Shown one piece after another: positions 56,314 to 63,862 of a stretch of 64,000 nt of DNA. The position numbers and the translations under genes were made by a program. Within the stretch, counting starts at the first letter, position 1; each line of letters opens with the position of its first letter. Source of the DNA: Peptoniphilaceae bacterium (GTDB lineage Bacteria; Bacillota; Clostridia; Tissierellales; Peptoniphilaceae); assembly GCA_022779285.1 (NCBI GenBank), contig JALFST010000024.1:1-64000 (forward strand), read 5' to 3'. The notes beneath the pieces are model-generated. The model did not search any database and was not told where the DNA came from. It saw only the letters and a list, made by a program, of their open reading frames with translations.

Positions 56314-56691
56314 ATGAAACCTCGCATCCTCATTCATATCGAACATTTGTGGGCGATATTTATTCTTGCGCTATCCGTCTTTTTGTTCAAGCTGGATCTA
56401 CATTCGATTCCGATGTGGGTTCTCTGGGGTAGTTATTTTCTCTATAGCTTGATAAAACGTCTGAAGGGAAAAAAAGCAACCTATTCCGCCGGAGAGAAAT
56501 GTCTCTATTACATATTATTGATTGTCGGGTTATTTGGAATAGAGCTTTTTTTCTCATACCAAAGCAAAATCGGGCAGTGGCAAACGTTTCTCAGTTTTTT
56601 GATTATTTTCCTGATCTCCTATGTCCATGACATAAGATCGGAACGTGTTGCAGGCAGCCAATTCCCCGAGCAGGGAGAAAAGGAGGCTTGA
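56314..56691 (+). CDS. Small membrane protein
   Basis: 125 aa. Two or three hydrophobic stretches (about 12-30, 35-50, 64-80 and 90-108). Basic loop KRLKGKK near residue 50 and an acidic C-terminus (SQFPEQGEKEA). GGCAGG precedes the ATG. No family recognised. It lies between two copies of the structured repeat; function unknown. Confidence 0.55.
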   Translation: MKPRILIHIEHLWAIFILALSVFLFKLDLHSIPMWVLWGSYFLYSLIKRLKGKKATYSAGEKCLYYILLIVGLFGIELFFSYQSKIGQWQTFLSFLIIFLISYVHDIRSERVAGSQFPEQGEKEA

Positions 56692-57213
56692 AGGGGGATC
56701 TCCATCAGTGGCGGATTCGTTTTTCTGCCGATGGAGACTTGAGTCTTCTCCATTGCCGAGAAAATCGTGAAAAAAGGAGCGGCTATGCAGCCCCGAAGGA
56801 GGGAAGCGAGCCGCTGCTTTTTTGATTCGAACTATCTTTTGAGGGATCGAAAAATTCCGGCTCTCCATTTGTGAATCAGCAGAAAGCTCTTGTGACGATA
56901 TCCATTGGGGGATCTTTTTGAAAACAGACAAGAATTTCTCGGAGGTAAAGGGGTGATCCGGAATGAGACACTTTTATTTGGGGGCACTTGCAGGTTGGTA
57001 ACGGACTATTATAGAATTACTTAAGTAAAGATGAAGCGATTATTACATCCATTATCTTTCATTAGAGATGGGTGCTGCATCAGGATGGAGAGGCGTTGCA
57101 CAGGTAGCGCAACGATTCTCATCGCAGCCCGCGTTTTCTTTCTCAATCAGAAGGAAGGCGCGGGATTTTATTTAGCCGCTTATAAAAGGAAACCTTTTAT
57201 CGGGGAGCCGTAT
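56692..57213. other. Non-coding region upstream of rpoN
   Basis: Contains alternative hairpins at 56699-56753, copy 2 of the structured repeat, and a weak promoter-like TTGCAG-N16-TATAGA (56988-57015). The in-frame extension of rpoN to 57031 has no recognisable protein features. Confidence 0.55.
56760..56831 (+). repeat. Structured intergenic repeat, copy 2
   Basis: 72-nt copy of the element at 55959-56031, differing at only a few bases in the core; again a GC-rich hairpin followed by T6. Confidence 0.8.
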
Positions 57214-58560
57214 ATGAAATTACAACAGGGTCAGGTGCAAGTTCAACAACTACAGCTCAATCAATCTCTTCTTCTTTCGATGAAGCTGCTGGCAACTCCG
57301 CTTCTGGAGCTGTCCGATTCGATTCGAAAAGAGGTGGAAGAAAATCCTCTTCTGGAAAGCGAGGAGGAAATGCAGGATCTGCATGAAATTGCATTGGAGG
57401 ATTCTCCGGGATTTCAAAAGGAACCCGGAAGCGATCCTCATGGCGAGGAGTCGATGAACGGAGCTTTCCGGGAGGTGAGCGAGGAATGGCGTGAAATCCT
57501 TCTGCAAATTGACTGCGCAAAGGAAAGTGCTCGTGTACGTCGGTGTGCAAGACTATTATTGGATTTTCTCGACAGAAGAGGATATCTGACACAAGATGCG
57601 GAGAAGGAGGCATTGGACAGTGGGATGGATCCGAGACTTTTCCAAAATGCGAAACGTCTTTTATTGTGCATTGAGCCGAAAGGATTGGGAGCAAGGGATC
57701 TTCTCGAATGTTTGCAGTATCAATTGGAGCCTTCTGAGGTTTTGGAAAAAGAACTGATAGCCTCGCACTGGTCTCTCGTTTTGCAAGGTGACTTTGAATC
57801 CATTGCCAAAAAAACGGGGGCCTCTCTTGCCGATGTTCATGCAGCCTATTCGAGAATTGCGCAGCTCAACCCATATCCGCTGAACGGGATCAGTCGAGGG
57901 CGGGAGCCCATATACATCTTGCCGGAGGCCGCCGTGATCGAGGAGAATGGACATTTGACGATCCGTATGACGCATTCATGGGTCAATTCTCTGAAGGTTG
58001 TTGCACGATATGATGAGCGCATGGATCAAATCTCTGCGGTCGATCGGCAATATATCATTTCCAAGAAGCAGGAAGCACGCAATCTTGTGAATAATATCCG
58101 CCAAAGAGCTACCACGATGGAGCGTATTTTGCGCTATCTTGTTGAGCGGCAGAGAGACTTCTTTTTGTCTCCGGAAGGGGAATTACAGGATTTGAAGCAA
58201 AAAGACATTGCGGAAGCGCTGCTTCTGGATGAATCGACGATTTCAAGAGCCGTTCATGGAAAATACATTCAATGTTCTCGAGGAATTTTGCCTTTGAGCG
58301 AGCTTTTTCCAACGGTTACAGAAAAGGATCGAGGAGAAACCATACGAAGGGATCCGATTTTGAATGCAATGGAAGCGCTGATCGAGGAAGAAGCTCCGGA
58401 TCATCCGATGAGCGATCAGGCTTTGGCCGATGCACTGAAAAAAAGAGGATGGAAGATATCCAGACGGACGGTGGCAAAATACAGAGATCAGCGATCCATT
58501 CCGAACAATTACGAGAGAAAGAAGCTGTATTTTTTGAAAGAGGCGAGAAAAAATGGATGA
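57214..58560 (+). CDS. rpoN: RNA polymerase sigma-54 factor
   Basis: 448 aa from ATG 57214 (GGGGAG upstream). Region I is Gln/Leu-rich (QGQVQVQQLQLNQSLLLSMK) and contacts enhancer-binding proteins. The acidic region II is short. The core-binding domain has LGARDLLECLQYQLE and HGKYIQCSRGILPLSELF. The RpoN box RRTVAKYRDQRSIPNN (about 417-432) reads the -24 element. It is followed at once by a membrane protein, an enhancer-binding protein and a -24/-12 promoter, so sigma-54 and its target cluster together. Confidence 0.95.
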   Translation: MKLQQGQVQVQQLQLNQSLLLSMKLLATPLLELSDSIRKEVEENPLLESEEEMQDLHEIALEDSPGFQKEPGSDPHGEESMNGAFREVSEEWREILLQIDCAKESARVRRCARLLLDFLDRRGYLTQDAEKEALDSGMDPRLFQNAKRLLLCIEPKGLGARDLLECLQYQLEPSEVLEKELIASHWSLVLQGDFESIAKKTGASLADVHAAYSRIAQLNPYPLNGISRGREPIYILPEAAVIEENGHLTIRMTHSWVNSLKVVARYDERMDQISAVDRQYIISKKQEARNLVNNIRQRATTMERILRYLVERQRDFFLSPEGELQDLKQKDIAEALLLDESTISRAVHGKYIQCSRGILPLSELFPTVTEKDRGETIRRDPILNAMEALIEEEAPDHPMSDQALADALKKRGWKISRRTVAKYRDQRSIPNNYERKKLYFLKEARKNG

Positions 58561-59098
58561 AAAAAAATATATATATCTTATCAAGGCTCACTATGATGAA
58601 TCAGGATACCGTGCTTTGGGAGAAGCGACCTGGAAGCTTTTCTGGCAGAAGAAGATGCAGACGAGGTCATATCCCATCTTTGGCGCCATTGCGGTAATTT
58701 TGCTTTTCCTCCTGATGCAACGCTTTTCCACCCTTGGTGCAATCGGTAAAATCGGATATGTACTCGGAATCGCATTTTTCATCTCATTATTTTGGCTATC
58801 GAACGTGACCGGCAGGAGAAAGATTGCGCGCAGAACGCTGGCTCTTGCCCGAGAAAGAGGGACTGTCTCCCTGGATGTGACCTTTCATTTTGAAAAGAAT
58901 CGAATTCTGGCTGTTTTCGGCGAAGAGGAGGCAAGCGTTCGATACGATAAAACGACGTACTATGTGACCATCGGAGAGTGGGAGATTTTATTTTTCGGCT
59001 CAGGCGCTTATCTCTGGAAGACATCAGATTTGGAGGAGGCTGCGTCCTTTCATGAATTTCTTGAGGCGCAGACCGGACTCAAAAGGCATAACCTGTAA
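58553..59098 (+). CDS. YcxB-like membrane protein
   Basis: 181 aa, starting 8 nt inside rpoN. Two transmembrane helices (about 43-55 and 65-83) follow a short cytoplasmic N-terminus. A C-terminal soluble domain (VTFHFEKNRILAVFGEEEASVRYD, then LYFFGSGAYLW-like strands) matches the YcxB family. Function of that family is not established. Overlap with rpoN and 14-bp distance to the regulator gene suggest one transcript. Confidence 0.65.
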   Translation: MDEKKYIYLIKAHYDESGYRALGEATWKLFWQKKMQTRSYPIFGAIAVILLFLLMQRFSTLGAIGKIGYVLGIAFFISLFWLSNVTGRRKIARRTLALARERGTVSLDVTFHFEKNRILAVFGEEEASVRYDKTTYYVTIGEWEILFFGSGAYLWKTSDLEEAASFHEFLEAQTGLKRHNL

Positions 59099-59112
59099 GA
59101 GAGGAGATGCGT

Positions 59113-60546
59113 ATGCATGATATCGATCCGAAAATTCCATGTTCTCTTTTGAACGGAGATGTAAAGTCCACGAATAACCAGCTCAATGCCATTTTCAATT
59201 CACTCAATGACGGTCTCTACATAACGGACGAAAAGGCCAACACCATTCTGATCAACACGGCATATCAAAAGATCTCGGGACTCAGCCCCGACCAGGTGAT
59301 GGGAAAAAATATGCGCGAGCTGGTCAAGGAGCGCCTGATCAATCGATCGGGATCCCTGTATGTCTTGGAGAAGAAAAAGCCTATTTCCCTGCATCAAACC
59401 TTTTCGACAGGCAAGCATGCCATCATATCCAGCAAGCCCATTTTCGATCACAGCGGTCAAAATCTGCAGATGATCGTGACCGTGGTACGAGATATGACCG
59501 AGCTGGTCACTTTAAAAAAACAATTTGATACCGAAATTTCAAAAAATGAAGCTCTACGCAAGTACATGCAGAGAAATGAGTCGGGAAGTCAGATCTTAGC
59601 CAAGGATCCCAAAACCGTTTTAACGCTGAAGCGGTCGCTCAAGGTGGCACCCCTTGACAGTACGGTTCTGCTTACGGGTGAGACGGGCGTCGGCAAGGAG
59701 CTCTTTGCACAATACATCTATGAAAATTCTCGCCGTAAAAATGAAAGCTATATTGCCATCAACTGTGGAGCGGTTTCTCCGGAGCTCATTGAAAGTGAGT
59801 TTTTCGGATATGAGGGAGGAAGCTTTACGGGAGCAAAGCGCGGAGGCGCCATCGGAATTTTTGAGAGCGCCAATGGAGGAACCGTATTTTTAGACGAAAT
59901 CGGAGAGCTTCCCATGCCCATGCAGGTACATCTTCTGCGGGTGCTGCAGGAGATGCAAATCCGCCGTGTAGGCGGTACGGATAATATTGATATTGACGTG
60001 CGTGTCATTGCTGCAACAAACCGGGATCTCAAGCAAATGGTGGAGGAGGGAAAGTTTAGGGAAGACCTCTACTTTCGACTCAACGTGGTTCCCATCGAAA
60101 TTCCGCCCCTGAGGGAACGCATTGAGGATATTGCACCGCTTGCGAAATTATTCCTGAAAAAGATCAATAAAAAGTATCAATTCAATCGTACCTTTTCGGA
60201 TAGCGCCTTTGCGGCTATGGAGGGCTATGATTGGCCGGGCAATGTCCGTGAGCTGAACAATATTGTGGAGCAGTCGGCAATCCTTTGCGATCAGGATGAA
60301 ATCATGGATTATGATCTGCCGATCTGCACGGGCAAATATCCGACGCGACAGATCAATTGCAACGGAACGCTGGATCTTCGTCAGGAACTGGAAAAAATAG
60401 AGGCGGAATACATTTTACAGGCCTATGAGCGTATGAAATCCGTACGTGCCGCAGCGGGAATTTTGGGGATTTCCGCCTCAACCTTTAGTAGAAAACTCAA
60501 CTATTATCAGGGGCGTTTCAAAAATGAAACGCCGTCCCAAAATTGA
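59113..60546 (+). CDS. Sigma-54-dependent enhancer-binding activator (PAS-AAA+-Fis)
   Basis: 477 aa from ATG 59113, 6 bp after GAGGAG (ATG 59107 would leave no spacing). A PAS sensor domain lies near 20-130 (IFNSLNDGLYITDEKANTIL). The AAA+ domain has Walker A GETGVGKE (about 189-196), the sigma-54 contact loop GSFTGA (usually GAFTGA) and Walker B GGTVFLDEIGE. A Fis-type HTH is at the C-terminus (VRAAAGILGISASTFSRKL). There is no receiver domain, so control is by ligand or redox through PAS. Its target is probably the adjacent permease/abfD genes. Confidence 0.93.
   Translation: MHDIDPKIPCSLLNGDVKSTNNQLNAIFNSLNDGLYITDEKANTILINTAYQKISGLSPDQVMGKNMRELVKERLINRSGSLYVLEKKKPISLHQTFSTGKHAIISSKPIFDHSGQNLQMIVTVVRDMTELVTLKKQFDTEISKNEALRKYMQRNESGSQILAKDPKTVLTLKRSLKVAPLDSTVLLTGETGVGKELFAQYIYENSRRKNESYIAINCGAVSPELIESEFFGYEGGSFTGAKRGGAIGIFESANGGTVFLDEIGELPMPMQVHLLRVLQEMQIRRVGGTDNIDIDVRVIAATNRDLKQMVEEGKFREDLYFRLNVVPIEIPPLRERIEDIAPLAKLFLKKINKKYQFNRTFSDSAFAAMEGYDWPGNVRELNNIVEQSAILCDQDEIMDYDLPICTGKYPTRQINCNGTLDLRQELEKIEAEYILQAYERMKSVRAAAGILGISASTFSRKLNYYQGRFKNETPSQN
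60512..60533. promoter_or_regulatory. Candidate upstream activating site (palindrome)
   Basis: GGCGTTTCA-AAAA-TGAAACGCC, a 9-bp perfect inverted repeat at the end of the activator gene, about 190 bp upstream of the -24/-12 promoter, with no T-run after it. Position and symmetry fit an enhancer-binding-protein site. Confidence 0.45.
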
Positions 60547-60705
60547 AACAATCCATCTCTTTGAGATCCATAATATTTTTCGTAAATAGCGATTTCACAG
60601 AAAGAGCGAGCAAAGATTTCCTGAGAAAGCCTGAGAAAAACGGCTTTTTAGGAGATCTTTTTTCTTGAGCCGGAAAAGGTTTCGAACGTTTAGAATTTCA
60701 CAGAC

Positions 60706-60722
60706 TTGGCATGGAACTTGCT
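60706..60722 (+). promoter_or_regulatory. Sigma-54 (-24/-12) promoter
   Basis: TTGGCATGGAACTTGCT: GG at 60708-60709 and GC at 60720-60721 are exactly 10 bp apart, matching TGGCAC-N5-TTGCW at all key positions. Transcription should start near 60733, about 30 bp before the permease gene. Confidence 0.9.
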
Positions 60723-60763
60723 TATATATAAGTGAAGCAACAAGAAAAAATAGGAGGAGTTAT

Positions 60764-62191
60764 ATGGTAACACGGGAAGGATTTCATAGCAGATACCGCG
60801 AATTTGGCGGTGAGCAAGCACATTGGAGGGTAGGAATCTTCAAAATCCGTTTGCCCTTCATTCATTATGCCTGGTCAATCCCCGAAATGCTTCAGGGGCT
60901 GATCATGTGTGCGACATGTCTGGGAGCGGTGCCTGTGCTCACAGAGGTCTTGGGAGTGAGTTATGAAGTGGCACTCTCCATGGTCATTATCAATGGTTTC
61001 TTTTATTCATTACATATTTTACTGGGCGATCCTGTTGTTCCGGGATGGGTAACGCCGGCCATACCGATTGTCATCGCATTTTTGAACGGATATCCGATCG
61101 GTGCGGAGCGCACGCAGGCATTGATTGCGACCCAATTTTTGCTCGGAGCGATTTTCCTGTTTTTCGGAATTACGGGCTTAGGATCCAAAATGGTGCATAT
61201 TGTGCCTCAGTCGGTGAAGGCGGGCATTCTGATGGGCGGCGGAATTTCAGCCGTAATCGGAGAGATGGCGGCCGGCGGTCGCTTTGGAAAATATCCGATC
61301 TCCATCATTGTCGGAGTCATCATTGCGTATGTTTGTCTTTTTTCGCCTCTTTGGCAGAATCTGCGCAAGAAAAACAAGATTATCAACGAAATCGGGAAAT
61401 ACGGTATGCTGCCCGCCATTTTGATTGCGGTCATCCTCGGACCGCTGGTCAAGGAAATAGCTTTTCCGAAAATTGTCTGGTGGCCGTTTATCAAGATTCC
61501 GGAATTCGGCAATATTTGGAATCAGCTCTCGCCCTTTGCCATCGGCTGGCCTTCCGTTTCCACATGGATTGCCGCGATTCCGATGGCAGCGGTTGTCTAC
61601 ATCATCGCCTTCGGGGACTTTGTCACAACAGAGGCTCTGATCGAGGATGCGCATGAGGAGCGTCCGGACGAAATGATTGATTTCAATGCGGACCGTTCCA
61701 ATCTTGTCAGCGGTATTCGTAACGTAGCGATGGCGCTCACCTGCCCATATACACAGATGTGCGGACCTCTTTGGGCTGCTGTCACGGCAGCGGTAGCGAC
61801 ACGCTATAAAGAAGGACCGCAGGCAATGGAGTCCATCCACAGCGGCGCAGGCACGTTCCGCATTACAACTTTTATTGCCGTGGCGCTGATGCCGATCTCC
61901 TCGCTGTTGCAGCCGGTATTGCCCATTGCTCTTTCTCTGACACTGTTGGTACAGGGCTATGTATGCTGCGATCTTGCAATGAGCATGTGCGATAACAGCG
62001 TGGAGCGCGGCATTTGCGGAGTTATGGGTGCGGTGCTCGCAACCCGTGGTGCCGCTTGGGGCCTCGGAGTCGGGATCATTCTTTTCTTCCTGCTTTATCA
62101 GGGAAAATCTCATAGCGGGAAAGTGACGCCGATAGAAGAAGCAATTCCGGAAGAAGAGACGCCGAACGAGGAAAAGGGACTGTATTGCTGA
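60764..62191 (+). CDS. NCS2-like permease (xanthine/uracil permease superfamily)
   Basis: 475 aa from ATG 60764 with AGGAGGAG upstream; the frame's extension to 60665 would cover the promoter. About 12 hydrophobic segments; GDPVVPGWVTPAIPIVIAF and VPQSVKAGILMGGGISAVIGEM are like the half-helix regions of nucleobase/ascorbate transporters. A charged cytoplasmic tail (EEAIPEEETPNEEK) ends the protein. Its place between a sigma-54 promoter and abfD suggests import of the substrate of that pathway (a C4 hydroxy or amino acid) rather than a purine. That is inference. Confidence 0.7.
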   Translation: MVTREGFHSRYREFGGEQAHWRVGIFKIRLPFIHYAWSIPEMLQGLIMCATCLGAVPVLTEVLGVSYEVALSMVIINGFFYSLHILLGDPVVPGWVTPAIPIVIAFLNGYPIGAERTQALIATQFLLGAIFLFFGITGLGSKMVHIVPQSVKAGILMGGGISAVIGEMAAGGRFGKYPISIIVGVIIAYVCLFSPLWQNLRKKNKIINEIGKYGMLPAILIAVILGPLVKEIAFPKIVWWPFIKIPEFGNIWNQLSPFAIGWPSVSTWIAAIPMAAVVYIIAFGDFVTTEALIEDAHEERPDEMIDFNADRSNLVSGIRNVAMALTCPYTQMCGPLWAAVTAAVATRYKEGPQAMESIHSGAGTFRITTFIAVALMPISSLLQPVLPIALSLTLLVQGYVCCDLAMSMCDNSVERGICGVMGAVLATRGAAWGLGVGIILFFLLYQGKSHSGKVTPIEEAIPEEETPNEEKGLYC

Positions 62192-62328
62192 TCATAGGAC
62201 GATTCGAAAATATACAGGAGAAAACGCAATCATGTGAAGGAGGTGAGTGCGTAGGGGAAACGTAATTGCATAAACTGTGGCTTAAATATGCTTAGACGAA
62301 ATCAAATGTGTAAAGAAAGGAAGAGAAT

Positions 62329-63783
62329 ATGACTTTAATGACAGGGGAACAATATATCGAAAGTATTCGTAAGATTAACATGGAGATTTATCTATTTGGA
62401 GAGCGCGTGAAGAATCCGGTGGATAATCCCGTGCTTCGCCCATCGCTAAATTCCGTCCGCATGACCTATGATTTGGCACAGATGCCGGAATATCGCGATC
62501 TTATGACGGTAGTCGATCCTGACAGCGGAGAGAGAATCAACCGTTTTACACACATTCACCGCAGTACGGAGGATCTCAAAAATAAGGTAAAAATGCAGAG
62601 ACTGCTCGGACAAAAGACCGCTGCCTGCTTCCAGCGCTGCGTAGGTATGGATGCGTTCAACGCGGAATATTCGACTACATACGATATCGATAAAGAGTAT
62701 GGCACACATTACTTTGAGAATTTCAAAAAATTCATGAAGTATGTTCAAAAAAACGACTTGACGGTTGACGGCGCGATGACCGATCCGAAGGGAGATCGTT
62801 CGAAGGCTCCTCATGCACAAGAGGATCCGGACATGTACCTTCATGTCGTTGAGCGCCGCGAGGATGGCGTTGTCGTTTGCGGTGCAAAGGCGCATCAAAC
62901 CGGAATCATCAACAGCCATGAGGTGATCGTTATGCCGACGATTTCCATGGGACCTGAGGATAAGGACTATGCGATTTCCTTTGCGGTACCTCTGGATACG
63001 AAGGGTCTGTTCATGATCGTCGGCCGTCAGAGCTGTGATACTCGTAAGCTTGAGGGAAGCGAATTGGACGTGGGAAATTCGGAATTCGGCGGCGTAGAGG
63101 CTCTGACCATTTTCGATCACGTTTTTGTCCCCAATGACCGCATCTTCCTTAACGGAGAAACTGAGTATGCCGGACTTTTGGTTGAGCGTTTTGCCGGATA
63201 TCATCGTCAGAGCTACGGCGGATGCAAGGTCGGTGTCGGCGATGTTCTGATCGGCGCGGCAGCCCTTGCAGCCGACTACAACGGAGTGCCGAAGGCAAGC
63301 CATATCAAGGATAAGCTGATCGAAATGATGCATCTCAATGAGACTTTGTATTGCTGCGGTATTGCATGCTCCGCCGAAGGACAGCCTACCGAATCCGGCA
63401 ATTACATGATCGATCTGCTTCTTGCGAACGTCTGCAAACAGAACGTCACCCGTTTCCCCTATGAGATTGTACGCCTTGCAGAGGATATCGCAGGCGGACT
63501 CATGGTGACGGCACCGTCCGAGAAGGATCTGCGCGATCCCAAGCTCGGCCCGGTGATCACGAAATATCTGCGCGGCTCCAGTTCGGTCAGCACGGAAAAT
63601 CGTCTTCGTGTTCTGCGCCTCATCGAAAACCTTTCCTTGGGCACGGCAGCTGTCGGATATCGCACAGAATCCATGCATGGTGCAGGCTCTCCGCAGGCAC
63701 AGCGTATCATGATTTCTCGTCAGGGAAATCTCGGACAGAAAAAAGCTTTGGCAAAGGCGATTGCGCACGTTGTTGAGGACTGA
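62329..63783 (+). CDS. abfD: 4-hydroxybutyryl-CoA dehydratase / vinylacetyl-CoA isomerase
   Basis: 484 aa. Close in sequence to Clostridium aminobutyricum AbfD: QKTAACFQRCVGMDAFNAEY carries cluster ligands C100 and C104, and GYHRQSYGGCKVG carries H292 and C299. It binds FAD and a [4Fe-4S] cluster and dehydrates 4-hydroxybutyryl-CoA to crotonyl-CoA by a radical route in 4-aminobutyrate or succinate fermentation. RBS AAGGAAGAG. The dehydrogenase, CoA transferase and other pathway genes are not in the window and may follow downstream. Confidence 0.95.
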   Translation: MTLMTGEQYIESIRKINMEIYLFGERVKNPVDNPVLRPSLNSVRMTYDLAQMPEYRDLMTVVDPDSGERINRFTHIHRSTEDLKNKVKMQRLLGQKTAACFQRCVGMDAFNAEYSTTYDIDKEYGTHYFENFKKFMKYVQKNDLTVDGAMTDPKGDRSKAPHAQEDPDMYLHVVERREDGVVVCGAKAHQTGIINSHEVIVMPTISMGPEDKDYAISFAVPLDTKGLFMIVGRQSCDTRKLEGSELDVGNSEFGGVEALTIFDHVFVPNDRIFLNGETEYAGLLVERFAGYHRQSYGGCKVGVGDVLIGAAALAADYNGVPKASHIKDKLIEMMHLNETLYCCGIACSAEGQPTESGNYMIDLLLANVCKQNVTRFPYEIVRLAEDIAGGLMVTAPSEKDLRDPKLGPVITKYLRGSSSVSTENRLRVLRLIENLSLGTAAVGYRTESMHGAGSPQAQRIMISRQGNLGQKKALAKAIAHVVED

Positions 63784-63794
63784 TGCGAAGGGAA

Positions 63795-63820
63795 TACGGA
63801 AGGGGGGGCCCCCTTCCGTA
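63795..63820 (+). terminator. Hairpin after abfD
   Basis: TACGGAAGGGGG (63795-63806) pairs with CCCCCTTCCGTA (63809-63820). The T-run after it is weak, so it may be a processing or stability hairpin between abfD and the next gene rather than a full terminator. Confidence 0.5.
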
Positions 63821-63862
63821 GTTTCCATTTAGGAATCAACGGCCTTCACGAAGGAGTATGAG

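Noticed and set aside
55924..56931. Minus-strand frames sharing the peptide KKAAARFPPSGLHSR
   Set aside because: The shared peptide is only the translation of the two repeat copies; no ribosome site or other protein features.
57031..57213. 61-residue N-terminal extension of RpoN
   Set aside because: RpoN proteins start at the Gln-rich region I; the extension shows no homology and ATG 57214 has its own ribosome site.
60512..60533. Hairpin after the activator as an intrinsic terminator
   Set aside because: No T-run follows the stem; an activator-binding site is a better fit.
62277..62293. Second sigma-54-like site before abfD (TGTGGCTTAAATATGCTT)
   Set aside because: GG and GC are separated by 9 bp instead of 10 and the -12 element is ATGC, so spacing and sequence are both off.
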